NCBI RefSeq assembly: GCF_000308495.1
Contig: NZ_BAFU01000037.1
Coordinates: 30,540 to 94,539 of the forward strand
Direction of reading: 5' to 3'
From: Nocardia brevicatena NBRC 12119
Lineage (GTDB): Bacteria > Actinomycetota > Actinomycetes > Mycobacteriales > Mycobacteriaceae
Length of the DNA stretch: 64,000 nucleotides
Each line of letters starts with the position of its first letter. Position 1 is the stretch's first letter. The notes beneath the pieces were generated by a model that was not told the origin of the DNA, made no database searches, and saw only the letters and a list, made by a program, of their open reading frames with translations. A program made the position numbers and the translations under genes. This document shows positions 7,257 through 16,283 of this stretch, one piece after another.

Positions 7257-7331
7257 TGGTGGGCGCAGACGGGTTCGAACCGCCGACCGCTGGTGTGTAA
7301 AACCAGAGCTCTACCACTGAGCTATACGCCC
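7257..7331 (-). tRNA. tRNA-Val (anticodon UAC)
   Basis: The minus strand folds into a full cloverleaf: acceptor GGGCGTA pairs with TGCGCCC, the D arm is GCTC/GAGC, the anticodon arm CTGGT/ACCAG holds loop TTTACAC (anticodon TAC), and the T arm is GGCGG/CCGTC around TTCGAAC. CCA is encoded (7257-7259). It sits exactly at the change from the left accessory region to conserved core genes, with its 3' end facing the accessory side, the usual geometry for integration into a tRNA gene. No second copy of its 3' end is visible in the window. Confidence 0.95.
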
Positions 7332-7361
7332 TTGCCACCCCGGGAGGTCCCGGGGAACGGA

Positions 7362-7826
7362 CTATGAATTTAGCGCGGCGAGCGCTTTCTCCCAAGCCGC
7401 CTGGTCACGGGCCTCGCCGGGGCCGTTCATCTCCGCGAAACGGATGACGCCTTCGGTGTCGATGACGAAGGTGCCCCGGTTGGCGATCCCGGCGTCCTCG
7501 TTGAAGACGCCGTAGGTCTGGGCGATGGCGCCATGCGGCCAGAAGTCGGACAGCAGCGGGAAGGTGTAGCCCTGTTCGGCGGCCCAGATCTTGTGGGTGG
7601 GGGAGGGGCCGACGGAGATGGCGAGGATCTCGGTGCTGTCGTTCTGGAATTTGGGCAGTTCGTCGCGGACCCGGCACAGCTCACCCTGGCAGATGCCGGT
7701 GAAGGCGAGGGGGTAGAACACGAGCAGGACGTTCTTCTTCCCCCGGTAGTCCGAGAGGGTGACTTCCTGGTTGTTCTGGTCTTTCAGGGTGAAATCCGGC
7801 GCAACAGTGCCGACCTCGAGTGGCAT
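7362..7826 (-). CDS. ahpE: AhpE-type peroxiredoxin
   Basis: This 154-residue cytosolic thiol peroxidase reduces hydroperoxides and peroxynitrite. It matches mycobacterial AhpE over its length: PLAFTGICQGEL with peroxidatic Cys46, then AISVGPSPTHKIWA, LLSDFWPHGAIAQ and IANRGTFVIDTEG. ATG 7826 gives the family length; an upstream start would add 14 unlikely residues. Mycobacterial AhpE is a 1-Cys enzyme, whereas this protein has a second cysteine at 51, five residues after Cys46. The same spacing is used by the resolving cysteine of the BCP/PrxQ class. A short GC hairpin (7338-7355) lies between its stop and tRNA-Val. Next to it is a DUF3052 gene, as in Mycobacterium. Confidence 0.93.
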   Translation of the reverse strand: MPLEVGTVAPDFTLKDQNNQEVTLSDYRGKKNVLLVFYPLAFTGICQGELCRVRDELPKFQNDSTEILAISVGPSPTHKIWAAEQGYTFPLLSDFWPHGAIAQTYGVFNEDAGIANRGTFVIDTEGVIRFAEMNGPGEARDQAAWEKALAALNS

Positions 7827-7910
7827 GGGTGGACCTCCGTCGTATCGGGTTCGTGCCGCGGGCAGCACAAACCCATCGAACCATGTGTGGGGGCGTCGGC
7901 TCAGGCCGGG

Positions 7911-8333
7911 TCAGCGCTGTTTCGACGGCGCCTTGGGCTGTACCAGGCGGCTGCCGGACCATTCGCCCAATTTGATGGCCGAGGTCTGGGTGAGGCCGGC
8001 GGTGGGGGCGGCTTCGGCGATTTCGCTGGGGTCCACGTGGCCGGGGTTGCCGGTCTTGGGGGTGAGTACCCAGATGAAGCCGTCCTCGGACAGCGGTCCT
8101 ATCGCCTCCATCAACTGGTCCACCAGGTCGCCGTCACCGTCTCGCCACCAGAGCAGAACGACGTCGATGACCTCGTCGGAGTCCTCGTCCAGCAGTTCGC
8201 TGCCGATTACCTCCTCGACGTCGGCCCGCAGGTCGTCGTTGGTGTCCTCGTCCCAGCCCAGCTCCTGGACAACCATGCCGTGGGTGATGCCAAGCTTCTG
8301 AGCGTAATTCTGCGCGTCCGCCGCGGCGACCAC
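7911..8333 (-). CDS. DUF3052 family protein
   Basis: This 140-residue acidic soluble protein matches the actinobacterial DUF3052 family, recognised by AQKLGITHGMVVQELGWDED, VVLLWWRDGDGDLVDQL and FIWVLTPKTGNPGHVDP. In M. tuberculosis the equivalent gene (Rv2239c) also lies between ahpE and a lipoprotein gene, as here. Its biochemical role is unknown to me. The gene is transcribed toward ahpE with an 84-bp gap, probably as part of one minus-strand unit. Confidence 0.88.
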   Translation of the reverse strand: MVAAADAQNYAQKLGITHGMVVQELGWDEDTNDDLRADVEEVIGSELLDEDSDEVIDVVLLWWRDGDGDLVDQLMEAIGPLSEDGFIWVLTPKTGNPGHVDPSEIAEAAPTAGLTQTSAIKLGEWSGSRLVQPKAPSKQR

Positions 8334-8469
8334 GGTGGCGTCCTCCTCAACTCCCGACTACAGATAACTGCAAGCGAACATTGTTATCGGCCCCAGCGCA
8401 AGCCGATCGGGCCAATCGAATTCTGCTTGTTGTCTCGACATGCCCGATGACCGGCCCGAATGCCGCCGA

Positions 8470-9024
8470 TCAGGTGGGGCAGGCATCCCGGACGGCGTTT
8501 CGCGCGTCGTTCACCCGCCGGCTGGCGTCGTTGAGCGGCCCGACCGGGGCGGTGTAGGTCATCTCCTTGGTTGCCCGGGCGAGGGCGCGGGCCGCGTCGA
8601 CGTACTCGGTGAACTTGACGGCCAGGTCCGAGGGCAGGTTCGGGCCGGCGGTGTTGACGCCGGTTTCGACCTTGGTGGCGGCGTCTTCGAGGGTGGTGAC
8701 CGCGGTATCGCGTTTGGGCGTGTAGTCCGGTGCGTTGGCGTCGTGGGCGTCGACGAACTCGTTGTATTTGGTCACGCCCAATCCGGTGGTCACCGGGAAT
8801 TCGTTGCAGTTGTCGGCGATGGCCTTGTCTCGGGCGGCTGCCTGCCGGGACGAGGTGGCGGCCGCGGACGACGAGGCTGCTTCGCTCTTGTAGGCCGCCA
8901 GATCGCCGGCATTGGGCGTGGCCGCGCCTTCGACCTGGTCGGCGCATCCCGCGATCGTCGCGCCGGCGGCCAGTGCCGCGGCGGCGGCCACCAGTCCTAT
9001 CCGGCGCGGATGCAGCAACTTCAT
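8470..9024 (-). CDS. predicted lipoprotein next to aceE
   Basis: This 184-residue secreted protein starts at ATG 9024 with MKLLHPRR, followed by a hydrophobic stretch and the lipobox IAGC (Cys about residue 27), so it should be lipidated and anchored outside the cytoplasmic membrane. The mature part is Ala/Ser-rich, then helical (LEDAATKVETGVNTAG and YVDAARALARATKEM). A Cys in NCNEFPV and one near the C-terminus (RDACPT) could form a disulfide. The divergent position relative to aceE matches Rv2240c in M. tuberculosis. Its function is unknown. Confidence 0.8.
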   Translation of the reverse strand: MKLLHPRRIGLVAAAAALAAGATIAGCADQVEGAATPNAGDLAAYKSEAASSSAAATSSRQAAARDKAIADNCNEFPVTTGLGVTKYNEFVDAHDANAPDYTPKRDTAVTTLEDAATKVETGVNTAGPNLPSDLAVKFTEYVDAARALARATKEMTYTAPVGPLNDASRRVNDARNAVRDACPT

Positions 9025-9229
9025 CGTCCTCCCCACTCCTCGGTACAACTCCAGCGTCCTGCCTGTCGAACGGTACTGGATTCGCGGCTGAGATGATGAC
9101 CTGGGACGCGCCATCGGCAAGGATGGATGGTGCATCCGAACATTTCGTAGACGGGTGGTGCGCACACCAGCGGACCACCCGGGGTTACCGAAGCCATCAG
9201 CTCGCCCACCCCCTGTACGAGGAGCAGTT

Positions 9230-12091
9230 TTGACCGATCTGATCCACTCTTCCGCTCCGGCGGAGCACGCTGCGTCCGACTCCACTCCTGTGCGCGCCGC
9301 GAACGGCGCGAGCCCCGGTCCGCCGGCGGGCGGGCGGGTTCGGGTGATCCGCGAGGGAGTGGCGTCCTATCTACCGGATATCGATCCGGAGGAAACCAGT
9401 GAATGGCTCGAATCCTTCGACGACATGCTCGAGCGGGAGGGTCCGGGCCGGGCGCGCTATCTGATGCTGCGCCTACTCGAGCGCGCCGGTGAGCGTCGGG
9501 TGTCGATCCCGTCGCTCACCTCCACCGACTATGTCAATACCATTCCGACCGAGAACGAACCGTGGTTCCCCGGCGACGAGGAGACCGAGCGGCGGTATCG
9601 GGCCTGGATCCGCTGGAATGCCGCGATCATGGTGCATCGCGCGCAGCGCCCGGGGATCGCGGTCGGCGGACATATCTCGACCTACGCCTCCTCGGCGGCA
9701 CTGTACGAGGTCGGGTTCAACCATTTCTTCCGCGGCAAGGACCACCCCGGCGGCGGTGACTCGATCTTCATCCAGGGTCATGCCTCGCCCGGTATCTATG
9801 CCCGCGCGTTCCTGGAGGGCCGGCTGAGCACCGACCGGCTCGACGGGTTCCGTCAGGAGTACAGCAAAGGCGGCCTGGGCAGTGGGCTGCCCTCGTATCC
9901 GCATCCGCGGCTGATGTCCGACTTCTGGGAGTTCCCGACGGTGTCCATGGGCCTGGGCCCGATGAACGCCATCTACCAGGCGCGGTTCAACCACTATCTG
10001 CACGACCGCGGGATCAAGGACACCTCCGAACAGCATGTGTGGGCGTTCCTCGGCGATGGTGAGATGGACGAGCCGGAGTCGCGCGGTCTGGCGCATGTGG
10101 CGGCCATGGAGGGTCTGGACAACCTGACCTTCGTGGTGAACTGCAATCTGCAGCGTCTCGACGGCCCGGTGCGCGGTAACGGCAAGATCATCCAGGAGTT
10201 GGAGTCGTTCTTCCGCGGTGCCGGCTGGAATGTCATCAAGGTGATCTGGGGCCGGGAGTGGGACGCGCTGTTGGGTGCCGACCGTGACGGCGCGTTGGTG
10301 AACCTGATGAACACCACCCCGGACGGTGACTACCAGACCTACAAGGCCAATAACGGCGCCTACGTGCGGGACCATTTCTTCGGTCGCGATCCGCGCACCA
10401 AGGCGCTGGTGCAGGACCTGAGCGATCAGGAGATCTGGAACCTCAAACGCGGCGGTCACGACTACCGCAAGGTGTACGCGGCGTACGCGGCGGCGCTGGC
10501 CCACAAGGGGCAGCCGACGGTGATCCTGGCCAAGACCATCAAGGGCTACACCCTCGGCAAGCACTTCGAAGGCCGCAACGCGACCCACCAGATGAAGAAG
10601 CTGACCCTGCAGGACCTCAAGGACTTCCGTGACCTGCAGCGGATCCCGATCAGCGATGCCGAGTTGGAGAAGGACCCGTATCTGCCGCCGTACTACCACC
10701 CGGGTATGGAGGCCCCCGAGATCCAGTACATGCTGGAGCGTCGCAAGGCGCTGGGCGGGTTCCTGCCGGAGCGCCGCACCGATGTGAAGCCGTTGAAGCT
10801 GCCCGGCGACGAGGCGTACAAGACGGTGCGCAAGGGTTCCGGCAAACAGAACGTCGCCACCACCATGGCGCTGGTGCGGCTGATGAAGGAACTGCTGCGC
10901 GACAAGGAGATCGGCAAGCGGATCGTGCCGATCATCCCCGACGAGGCCCGCACCTTCGGGATGGACTCGTGGTTCCCGTCGTTGAAGATCTACAACCGCA
11001 ACGGCCAGCTCTACACCTCGGTCGACGCGGAGCTGATGCTGGCCTACAAGGAGAGCGCCGTCGGGCAGATCCTGCACGAGGGCATCAACGAGGCGGGGTC
11101 GACGGCGTCGTTCACCGCGGTGGGTACCTCCTACGCCACGCACGGCGAGCCGATGATCCCGCTGTACATCTTCTACTCGATGTTCGGGTTCCAGCGCACC
11201 GGCGACGGCCTGTGGGCCGCGGCCGACCAGCTGGCCCGCGGGTTCGTCCTCGGGGCGACGGCCGGCCGCACCACCCTGACCGGTGAGGGGTTGCAGCACA
11301 ACGACGGGCATTCGCTGTTGTTGGCCTCCACCAACCCGGCGGTGGTCTCGTATGATCCGGCGTTCTCCTACGAGATCGCGCATATCGTTCGCGACGGTCT
11401 GCGCCGCATGTACGGCGGCACTCCCGGTGTCGACGGGTTCGGCGGGGAGAACATCTTCTACTACCTCACCCTGTACAACGAGCCCTACCAGCAGCCGGCC
11501 GAGCCCGAGGGGCTCGATGTGGACGGTCTGCTGAAGGGCCTGTACCTGTACCGGCGGGGTGGTGAGGGGCAGGCGCGGGCGCAGATCCTGGTCTCCGGGG
11601 TCACCGTGCCCGACGGTCTGCGCGCCCAGCAGCTGCTCGCCGAGGACTGGGGGGTGGCCGCCGATGTGTGGTCGGTGACGTCCTGGGGCGAGCTGCGGCG
11701 GGAGGCTTTGGCCAAGGAAACCGAGGCCCTGCGGCATCCAGGTACCGATCCGGGCACGCCGTATGTCACGCAGGCGCTGTCCGGGGCCGAGGGGCCGTTC
11801 GTGGCCGCCTCGGACTGGATGCGGGCCGTTGCGGACCAGATCCGCCAGTGGGTGCCCGGCGACTACACCACCCTGGGTACGGATGGTTTCGGTTTTTCCG
11901 ATACCCGTCCCGCCGCCCGCCGGGTGTTCAATGTGGATGCCGAGTCGATCGCGGTGGCCGCCCTGGCGGGGCTCGGGCGGATGGGCCGGATCGATCCGGC
12001 GAAGGCCGCCGAGGCCGCCGCGCGCTATCGCATCGACGATGTCTCCGCCGCGCCGAAGTTCACCGCCGGCGGTGCCGGGGACGCGGAGTAG
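9230..12091 (+). CDS. aceE: pyruvate dehydrogenase E1 component (homodimeric)
   Basis: This 953-residue enzyme decarboxylates pyruvate with thiamine diphosphate and passes the acetyl group to the E2 lipoyl domain. It follows mycobacterial AceE closely: [20 protein letters not shown] near the N-terminus and the ThDP motif GDGEMDE at about residue 275, closing about 30 residues later at [13 protein letters not shown] 9230 is chosen because GGAG lies at 9221-9224 and the usual N-terminus follows. An earlier in-frame start would add 25 residues not typical of the family. The C-terminal portion, including [20 protein letters not shown], is complete. It is followed after 11 bp by mabR, so the two are probably co-transcribed. 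The minus-strand lipoprotein gene is divergent. Confidence 0.96.
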   Translation: MTDLIHSSAPAEHAASDSTPVRAANGASPGPPAGGRVRVIREGVASYLPDIDPEETSEWLESFDDMLEREGPGRARYLMLRLLERAGERRVSIPSLTSTDYVNTIPTENEPWFPGDEETERRYRAWIRWNAAIMVHRAQRPGIAVGGHISTYASSAALYEVGFNHFFRGKDHPGGGDSIFIQGHASPGIYARAFLEGRLSTDRLDGFRQEYSKGGLGSGLPSYPHPRLMSDFWEFPTVSMGLGPMNAIYQARFNHYLHDRGIKDTSEQHVWAFLGDGEMDEPESRGLAHVAAMEGLDNLTFVVNCNLQRLDGPVRGNGKIIQELESFFRGAGWNVIKVIWGREWDALLGADRDGALVNLMNTTPDGDYQTYKANNGAYVRDHFFGRDPRTKALVQDLSDQEIWNLKRGGHDYRKVYAAYAAALAHKGQPTVILAKTIKGYTLGKHFEGRNATHQMKKLTLQDLKDFRDLQRIPISDAELEKDPYLPPYYHPGMEAPEIQYMLERRKALGGFLPERRTDVKPLKLPGDEAYKTVRKGSGKQNVATTMALVRLMKELLRDKEIGKRIVPIIPDEARTFGMDSWFPSLKIYNRNGQLYTSVDAELMLAYKESAVGQILHEGINEAGSTASFTAVGTSYATHGEPMIPLYIFYSMFGFQRTGDGLWAAADQLARGFVLGATAGRTTLTGEGLQHNDGHSLLLASTNPAVVSYDPAFSYEIAHIVRDGLRRMYGGTPGVDGFGGENIFYYLTLYNEPYQQPAEPEGLDVDGLLKGLYLYRRGGEGQARAQILVSGVTVPDGLRAQQLLAEDWGVAADVWSVTSWGELRREALAKETEALRHPGTDPGTPYVTQALSGAEGPFVAASDWMRAVADQIRQWVPGDYTTLGTDGFGFSDTRPAARRVFNVDAESIAVAALAGLGRMGRIDPAKAAEAAARYRIDDVSAAPKFTAGGAGDAE

Positions 12092-12102
12092 TACAACATC
12101 AG

Positions 12103-13437
12103 ATGATGGAACGTAGACCGCCGCGGCCGCGCAGGGTCTCCGACACGTCGTCCGCACACGAGGTGTACCTGCCGACAGGCGCGCTTTCCCCGAATCGGCA
12201 GTCCCGGGATCCGCTGCCGGACACGTTGCTCAAACGGGTCAAGCAGTTCTCGGGCCGGCTGTCCACCGAGGCGGTGGGTTCGATGCAGGATCGGTTGCCG
12301 TTCTTCGCCGATCTGGACGCCGCGCAGCGTGCCGGTGTGCAGATGCTGGTGCAGACCGCGGTGGTGAACTTCCTGGAATGGCTCCAGGACCCGGACAGTG
12401 ATATCCGGTTCAGCCTGGACGCCTTCCAGGTGATTCCGCAGGATCTGGCGCGGCGGCTGACACTGCGCCAGACCGTGGACATGGTTCGGGTGGCCATGGA
12501 GTTCTTCGAACAGTGGCTGCCCGCGCTGGCGCGCAACGATCGCCAGCTGGTCGCGCTCACCGAGGCGGTGCTGCGATACGGGCGTGAGCTCGGTTTCGCG
12601 GCCGCCTCGGTGTACGCCAGCGCGGCCGAGTCGCGCGGCGCGTGGGACACCCGACTGGAGGCGTTGGTGGTGGATGCGGTGGTGCGTGGCGATACCGGCC
12701 CCGACATGCTGTCGCGGGCCGCCACCCTGAATTGGGACGCCACCGCGCCCGCCACGGTGCTGGTGGGTACCCCACCGCGGGATCAGGGTGTCTCGGTGGT
12801 GGGGGCGGTGCACACCATCGCGGCGCGGCACGGACGGGCCGCGCTGGCCGTGGTGCAGGGTTCGCGGCTGGTGATGGTGGTGAGCGGACATTTGGGTGAT
12901 GCGCCGCAGACGTCGCCGTTCATGGTGGATCTGCTGGGTGAGGCGTTCTCCGAGGGACCGGTGGTGATCGGCCCGACCACCCGCACCCTGGGCGCGGCGC
13001 ATGCCAGTGCGCTGGAGGCGCTGGCCGGGATGGAGGCGGTGATCGGATGGCGGGCCGCTCCGCGGCCGGTGCACGCCGCGGAATTGTTACCGGAACGCGC
13101 CCTGTTGGGGGACCGTGCTGCGGTCGACACGTTGATCGAGTACTTTGTCCTACCGTTGGTGTCGGCGGGGGCGGCGTTGGCGGATACCCTCGACGCCTAT
13201 CTGGACAGCGGCGGAGCGGTCGAGACCTGTGCTCGGCAGCTGTACGTTCATCCAAATACGGTGCGTTATCGGCTCAAGCGAATCGCCGAGATCACGGGTC
13301 GTGATCCGTTGAATCCGCGGGACGCGTATGTGCTCAGAGTCGCCGCCACAGTAGGCCGTCTGACACGAACCCGTAACGATTCGTCAACATCTTCCTCGGA
13401 GGTCACATACGCCCCACTGGATAACGAGGGGGTGTAA
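12103..13437 (+). CDS. mabR: MabR-type transcriptional regulator of FAS-II
   Basis: This 444-residue protein matches the CdaR/PucR-type architecture of MabR (Rv2242). A helical sensory region (RQTVDMVRVAMEFFEQWLPA) is followed by a GGDEF-like middle. A C-terminal helix-turn-helix lies at about residues 370-395 (ETCARQLYVHPNTVRYRLKR). In mycobacteria MabR sits between aceE and fabD and controls the fasII operon through TTTTGT-n9-ACAAAA. Here it is in the same place, and an exact copy of that motif lies downstream at 13479-13499. ATG 12103 is followed by a second ATG. It probably shares a transcript with aceE while controlling the promoter in front of fabD. Confidence 0.92.
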   Translation: MMERRPPRPRRVSDTSSAHEVYLPTGALSPNRQSRDPLPDTLLKRVKQFSGRLSTEAVGSMQDRLPFFADLDAAQRAGVQMLVQTAVVNFLEWLQDPDSDIRFSLDAFQVIPQDLARRLTLRQTVDMVRVAMEFFEQWLPALARNDRQLVALTEAVLRYGRELGFAAASVYASAAESRGAWDTRLEALVVDAVVRGDTGPDMLSRAATLNWDATAPATVLVGTPPRDQGVSVVGAVHTIAARHGRAALAVVQGSRLVMVVSGHLGDAPQTSPFMVDLLGEAFSEGPVVIGPTTRTLGAAHASALEALAGMEAVIGWRAAPRPVHAAELLPERALLGDRAAVDTLIEYFVLPLVSAGAALADTLDAYLDSGGAVETCARQLYVHPNTVRYRLKRIAEITGRDPLNPRDAYVLRVAATVGRLTRTRNDSSTSSSEVTYAPLDNEGV

Positions 13438-13478
13438 CGCCGACGGCAAAACGGTCGATCCGGACATCTCGCAAGCTG

Positions 13479-13499
13479 TTTTGTGGGGATCACACAAAA
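13479..13499. promoter_or_regulatory. MabR box in the fabD (fasII) promoter
   Basis: TTTTGT (13479-13484) and ACAAAA (13494-13499) form a 6-bp inverted repeat separated by exactly 9 nt. This equals the motif reported for MabR in the M. tuberculosis fasII promoter. It lies 66 bp before fabD and 41 bp after mabR. Confidence 0.85.
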
Positions 13500-13565
13500 G
13501 CAGTCGGCAAGCTTCGGTGGCGTCGACATCACCGCGATGCCGCTTCACAGTGTTTTCTTAGGTAC

Positions 13566-14480
13566 GTGATCGCGTTGTTCGCCCCTGGACAGGGCTCCCA
13601 GACACCCGGGATGCTCGAGCCGTGGCTCGACCTTCCCGGCGCACATGACCGCCTCGCGCTGTGGTCCAAGGCCTCCGGCCTGGACCTGGTCCGGCTAGGC
13701 ACCACGGCCGCGGCCGAGGAGATCACCGATACCGCCGTGACCCAGCCGCTGGTCGTCGCGGCCGCGCTACTGGCCTACGCCGAGACGGACTCCGGCACGC
13801 TCGGGTCCGACGCCATCGTCGCCGGACACTCGGTCGGTGAACTCGCCGCGGCGGCCATCGCCGGCGTCATCACCGCCGACGAGGCGGTCGCCCTGGCCGC
13901 CATCCGCGGCGCGGAGATGGCCAAGGCGTGTGCACTGGAGCCCACCGGGATGTCGGCGGTGCTCGGCGGCGACGAGGACGAGGTGCTGGCCCGGCTGGCC
14001 GAACTCGACCTGGTTCCCGCCAACCGCAACGCCAAAGGGCAGATCGTGGCCGCGGGCCGGTTGGACGCGCTGGCCGAGCTGGCCGCGAACCCGCCGGAGA
14101 AGGCGCGAATCCGTGCCCTGCCGGTGGCGGGTGCCTTCCACACCGAGTTCATGGCCCCGGCCCAGGCCGCGGTGGCCGCGGCGGTGGCCGAGATCACCCC
14201 GAGTGAACCCGCCCGCACCCTGCTGTCGAACTTCGACGGCAAGCCGGTTACCTCCGGCGCGGATGCGGTCGCCAAGCTCGCCGCGCAGGTCACCCGGCCT
14301 GTCCGCTGGGACCTGTGCACCGAAACCGTCCGCGAGGCCGGCGTTTCGGCGGTGGCGGAGCTGCCGCCGGCGGGAACCCTCGTCGGCATCGCCAAGCGGG
14401 AGCTGAAAGGAACGCCGACGCTGGCGCTGAAAACCCCGGAAGACCTCCCCGGGTTGGCCGGGCTCACGAGCTCCGACTAG
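13566..14480 (+). CDS. fabD: malonyl-CoA:ACP transacylase
   Basis: This 304-residue cytosolic enzyme moves the malonyl group from malonyl-CoA to AcpM for FAS-II elongation. It has the N-terminal FAPGQGSQTPGML loop, the nucleophile motif GHSVGE with Ser89, and the distal histidine motif GAFHTEFM. It begins with GTG 13566 after GCCGCTTCACAGTG-like upstream sequence without a strong RBS. It is the first gene of the FAS-II operon and is followed by acpM after 120 bp, where a 7-bp inverted repeat (14491-14513) may tune expression between the two genes. Confidence 0.96.
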   Translation: MIALFAPGQGSQTPGMLEPWLDLPGAHDRLALWSKASGLDLVRLGTTAAAEEITDTAVTQPLVVAAALLAYAETDSGTLGSDAIVAGHSVGELAAAAIAGVITADEAVALAAIRGAEMAKACALEPTGMSAVLGGDEDEVLARLAELDLVPANRNAKGQIVAAGRLDALAELAANPPEKARIRALPVAGAFHTEFMAPAQAAVAAAVAEITPSEPARTLLSNFDGKPVTSGADAVAKLAAQVTRPVRWDLCTETVREAGVSAVAELPPAGTLVGIAKRELKGTPTLALKTPEDLPGLAGLTSSD

Positions 14481-14600
14481 CTTTCCTCCGGTCGTGCTCC
14501 GCACGGGCACGACAAATATCCCGGGTTGACGTAACCATTCGTCGGCTCGGACCGAAAAAAACTGTAGAGCCCTACAAAGTATCAAGAAGGGAGCCACCAA

Positions 14601-14903
14601 GTGGCCGCTCTGACCCAGGAACAAATCGTCGAGGAACTCGGCAAGATCATCGAAGAGGTGACCGGCATCGAGCCCTCCGAAGTGACCATCGAGAAGTCCT
14701 TCGTCGATGACCTGGACATCGACTCGCTGTCCATGGTCGAGATCGCGGTTCAGACCGAGGACAAGTACGGCGTGAAGATCCCCGACGAGGATCTGGCAGG
14801 ACTGAAGACCGTCGGCGACGCTGTCGCCTACATCCAGAAGCTCGAGGCCGAGAACGCCGACAAGGCCGCTGAGCTCAAGGCCAAGTTCGACAACGCCGAG
14901 TAG
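14601..14903 (+). CDS. acpM: meromycolate extension acyl carrier protein
   Basis: This 100-residue acidic acyl carrier protein carries the growing chain through FAS-II. The phosphopantetheine site is Ser42 in DIDSLSMVEI. The protein is longer than a typical ACP of about 80 residues because of a C-terminal helical extension (AENADKAAELKAKFDNAE), which is the hallmark of AcpM in mycolate producers. The start is GTG 14601 with AAGAAGGGAG upstream. It lies 9 bp before kasA. Confidence 0.96.
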   Translation: MAALTQEQIVEELGKIIEEVTGIEPSEVTIEKSFVDDLDIDSLSMVEIAVQTEDKYGVKIPDEDLAGLKTVGDAVAYIQKLEAENADKAAELKAKFDNAE

Positions 14904-14912
14904 GGCCGACAC

Positions 14913-16163
14913 GTGACCACTCCTTCCACATTGAACGGGAACTTCCCCAATGTCGTCGTAACGAGCCTGGCGGCGACCACGTCGATCGCGGGCGATGTCG
15001 ATGCGACGTGGAAGGGACTCCTCAACGGCGAGAGCGGTATCGACGTTCTCGAGGATTCCTTCATCGAGGAGTACGACCTTCCGGTCCGCATCGGCGGCCA
15101 TCTGAAGGTTCGGCCGGACACCCTGCTGAGCCGGGTCGAAACCCGACGTATGGCCTACGTCGAACAGTTGGCGACCGTGCTGGGCCGCGAGGTGTGGCGC
15201 AATGCGGGTAGCCCGGAGGTCGATCCGGACCGGCTGGGTGTGGCCATCGGCACCGGACTCGGTGGCGGCGACGCGCTCATCGATTCGGTCGACAAGCTGA
15301 AGAACGGCGGGTATCGCAAGGTTTCTCCGCTGGCCGTTCAGATGATCATGCCGAACGGTCCGTCCGCCGTGGTCGGTCTCGAGCTGAAGGCCCGGGCGGG
15401 AGTGGTCACTCCGGTCTCGGCGTGCTCATCGGGATCGGAAGCCATCGCCAACGCGTGGCGGATGATCGTCATGGGCGATGCCGATATGGTCGTCACCGGT
15501 GGTGTCGAGGGTTTCATCGATGCCGTGCCGATCGCCGCGTTCAGCATGATGCGGGCGATGAGCACCCGAAACGACGACCCCAAGGGCGCCTCGCGCCCCT
15601 TCGACTCCGACCGCGACGGTTTCGTCTTCGGTGAGGCCGGTGCGCTCATGGTCCTGGAGACCGAGGAGCACGCCAAGGCGCGCGGGGCCACCATCCACGC
15701 TCGTCTGCTCGGTGCCGGTATCACCTCCGACGGTTTCCACCTGGTCGCCCCCGACCCCGAGGGCGTCGGTGCCGCACGCGCCATGACCAGGGCGATTCAG
15801 TCCGCGGGGCTGACCAAGAAGGACATCACCCACATCAACGCGCACGCCACCGCCACCCCTATCGGCGATACCGCCGAGGCGAAGGCGATCAACAAGGCCG
15901 TGGGCAACCACGCCTCGGTCTACGCGCCCAAGTCCGCACTCGGGCACTCGATCGGCGCCGTCGGCGCCCTGGAATCGGTGCTCACCGTGCTCAGTATCCA
16001 GGACGGTATCGTGCCGCCCACGCTGAATCTGGAAAACCAGGATCCGGAGATCGATCTCGACGTGGTGCACGGCGAAGCCCGTCGCCAGGAGATCGAGTAC
16101 GCGATCAACAACTCCTTCGGTTTCGGTGGGCACAACGTCGCGCTCGCCTTCGGCCGGGCCTGA
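14913..16163 (+). CDS. kasA: beta-ketoacyl-ACP synthase I/II (KasA)
   Basis: This 416-residue condensing enzyme elongates acyl-AcpM with malonyl-AcpM. The triad falls on the same numbers as in mycobacterial KasA: Cys171 in [10 protein letters not shown], His311 in [12 protein letters not shown] and His345 in [12 protein letters not shown]. The C-terminal [15 protein letters not shown] is intact. The start is GTG 14913. Mycobacteria have a second gene, kasB, directly after kasA. Here accD6 follows instead, separated by 120 bp that contain a strong hairpin. Confidence 0.95.
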   Translation: MTTPSTLNGNFPNVVVTSLAATTSIAGDVDATWKGLLNGESGIDVLEDSFIEEYDLPVRIGGHLKVRPDTLLSRVETRRMAYVEQLATVLGREVWRNAGSPEVDPDRLGVAIGTGLGGGDALIDSVDKLKNGGYRKVSPLAVQMIMPNGPSAVVGLELKARAGVVTPVSACSSGSEAIANAWRMIVMGDADMVVTGGVEGFIDAVPIAAFSMMRAMSTRNDDPKGASRPFDSDRDGFVFGEAGALMVLETEEHAKARGATIHARLLGAGITSDGFHLVAPDPEGVGAARAMTRAIQSAGLTKKDITHINAHATATPIGDTAEAKAINKAVGNHASVYAPKSALGHSIGAVGALESVLTVLSIQDGIVPPTLNLENQDPEIDLDVVHGEARRQEIEYAINNSFGFGGHNVALAFGRA

Positions 16164-16190
16164 ACTCGACGCCCGACCGTATAGACGATC

Positions 16191-16230
16191 CCGGTGTGGG
16201 TCGGCCGACCATCGGTCCGACCCACACCGG
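16191..16230 (+). terminator. hairpin between kasA and accD6
   Basis: Arms 16191-16204 and 16217-16230 are a perfect 14-bp inverted repeat (CCGGTGTGGGTCGG and its complement) around a 12-nt loop, 27 bp after the kasA stop and 53 bp before accD6. No T-tract follows. It may be a partial terminator or a processing site inside the operon. Confidence 0.6.
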
Positions 16231-16283
16231 TCTCCGCAACCGCGGCCGTCGCAAGAGCCGTACATACTCCAGGAGAGAACGCG

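Noticed and set aside
7257-7331. Duplicate of the tRNA-Val 3' end as an att site inside the window
   Set aside because: I looked for the T-arm and acceptor 3' sequence in both accessory regions and did not see a copy.
9473-12157. 894-codon open frame antisense to aceE
   Set aside because: It mirrors the codon bias of aceE, has no motif and lies over a fully conserved gene; such frames are common opposite high-GC genes.
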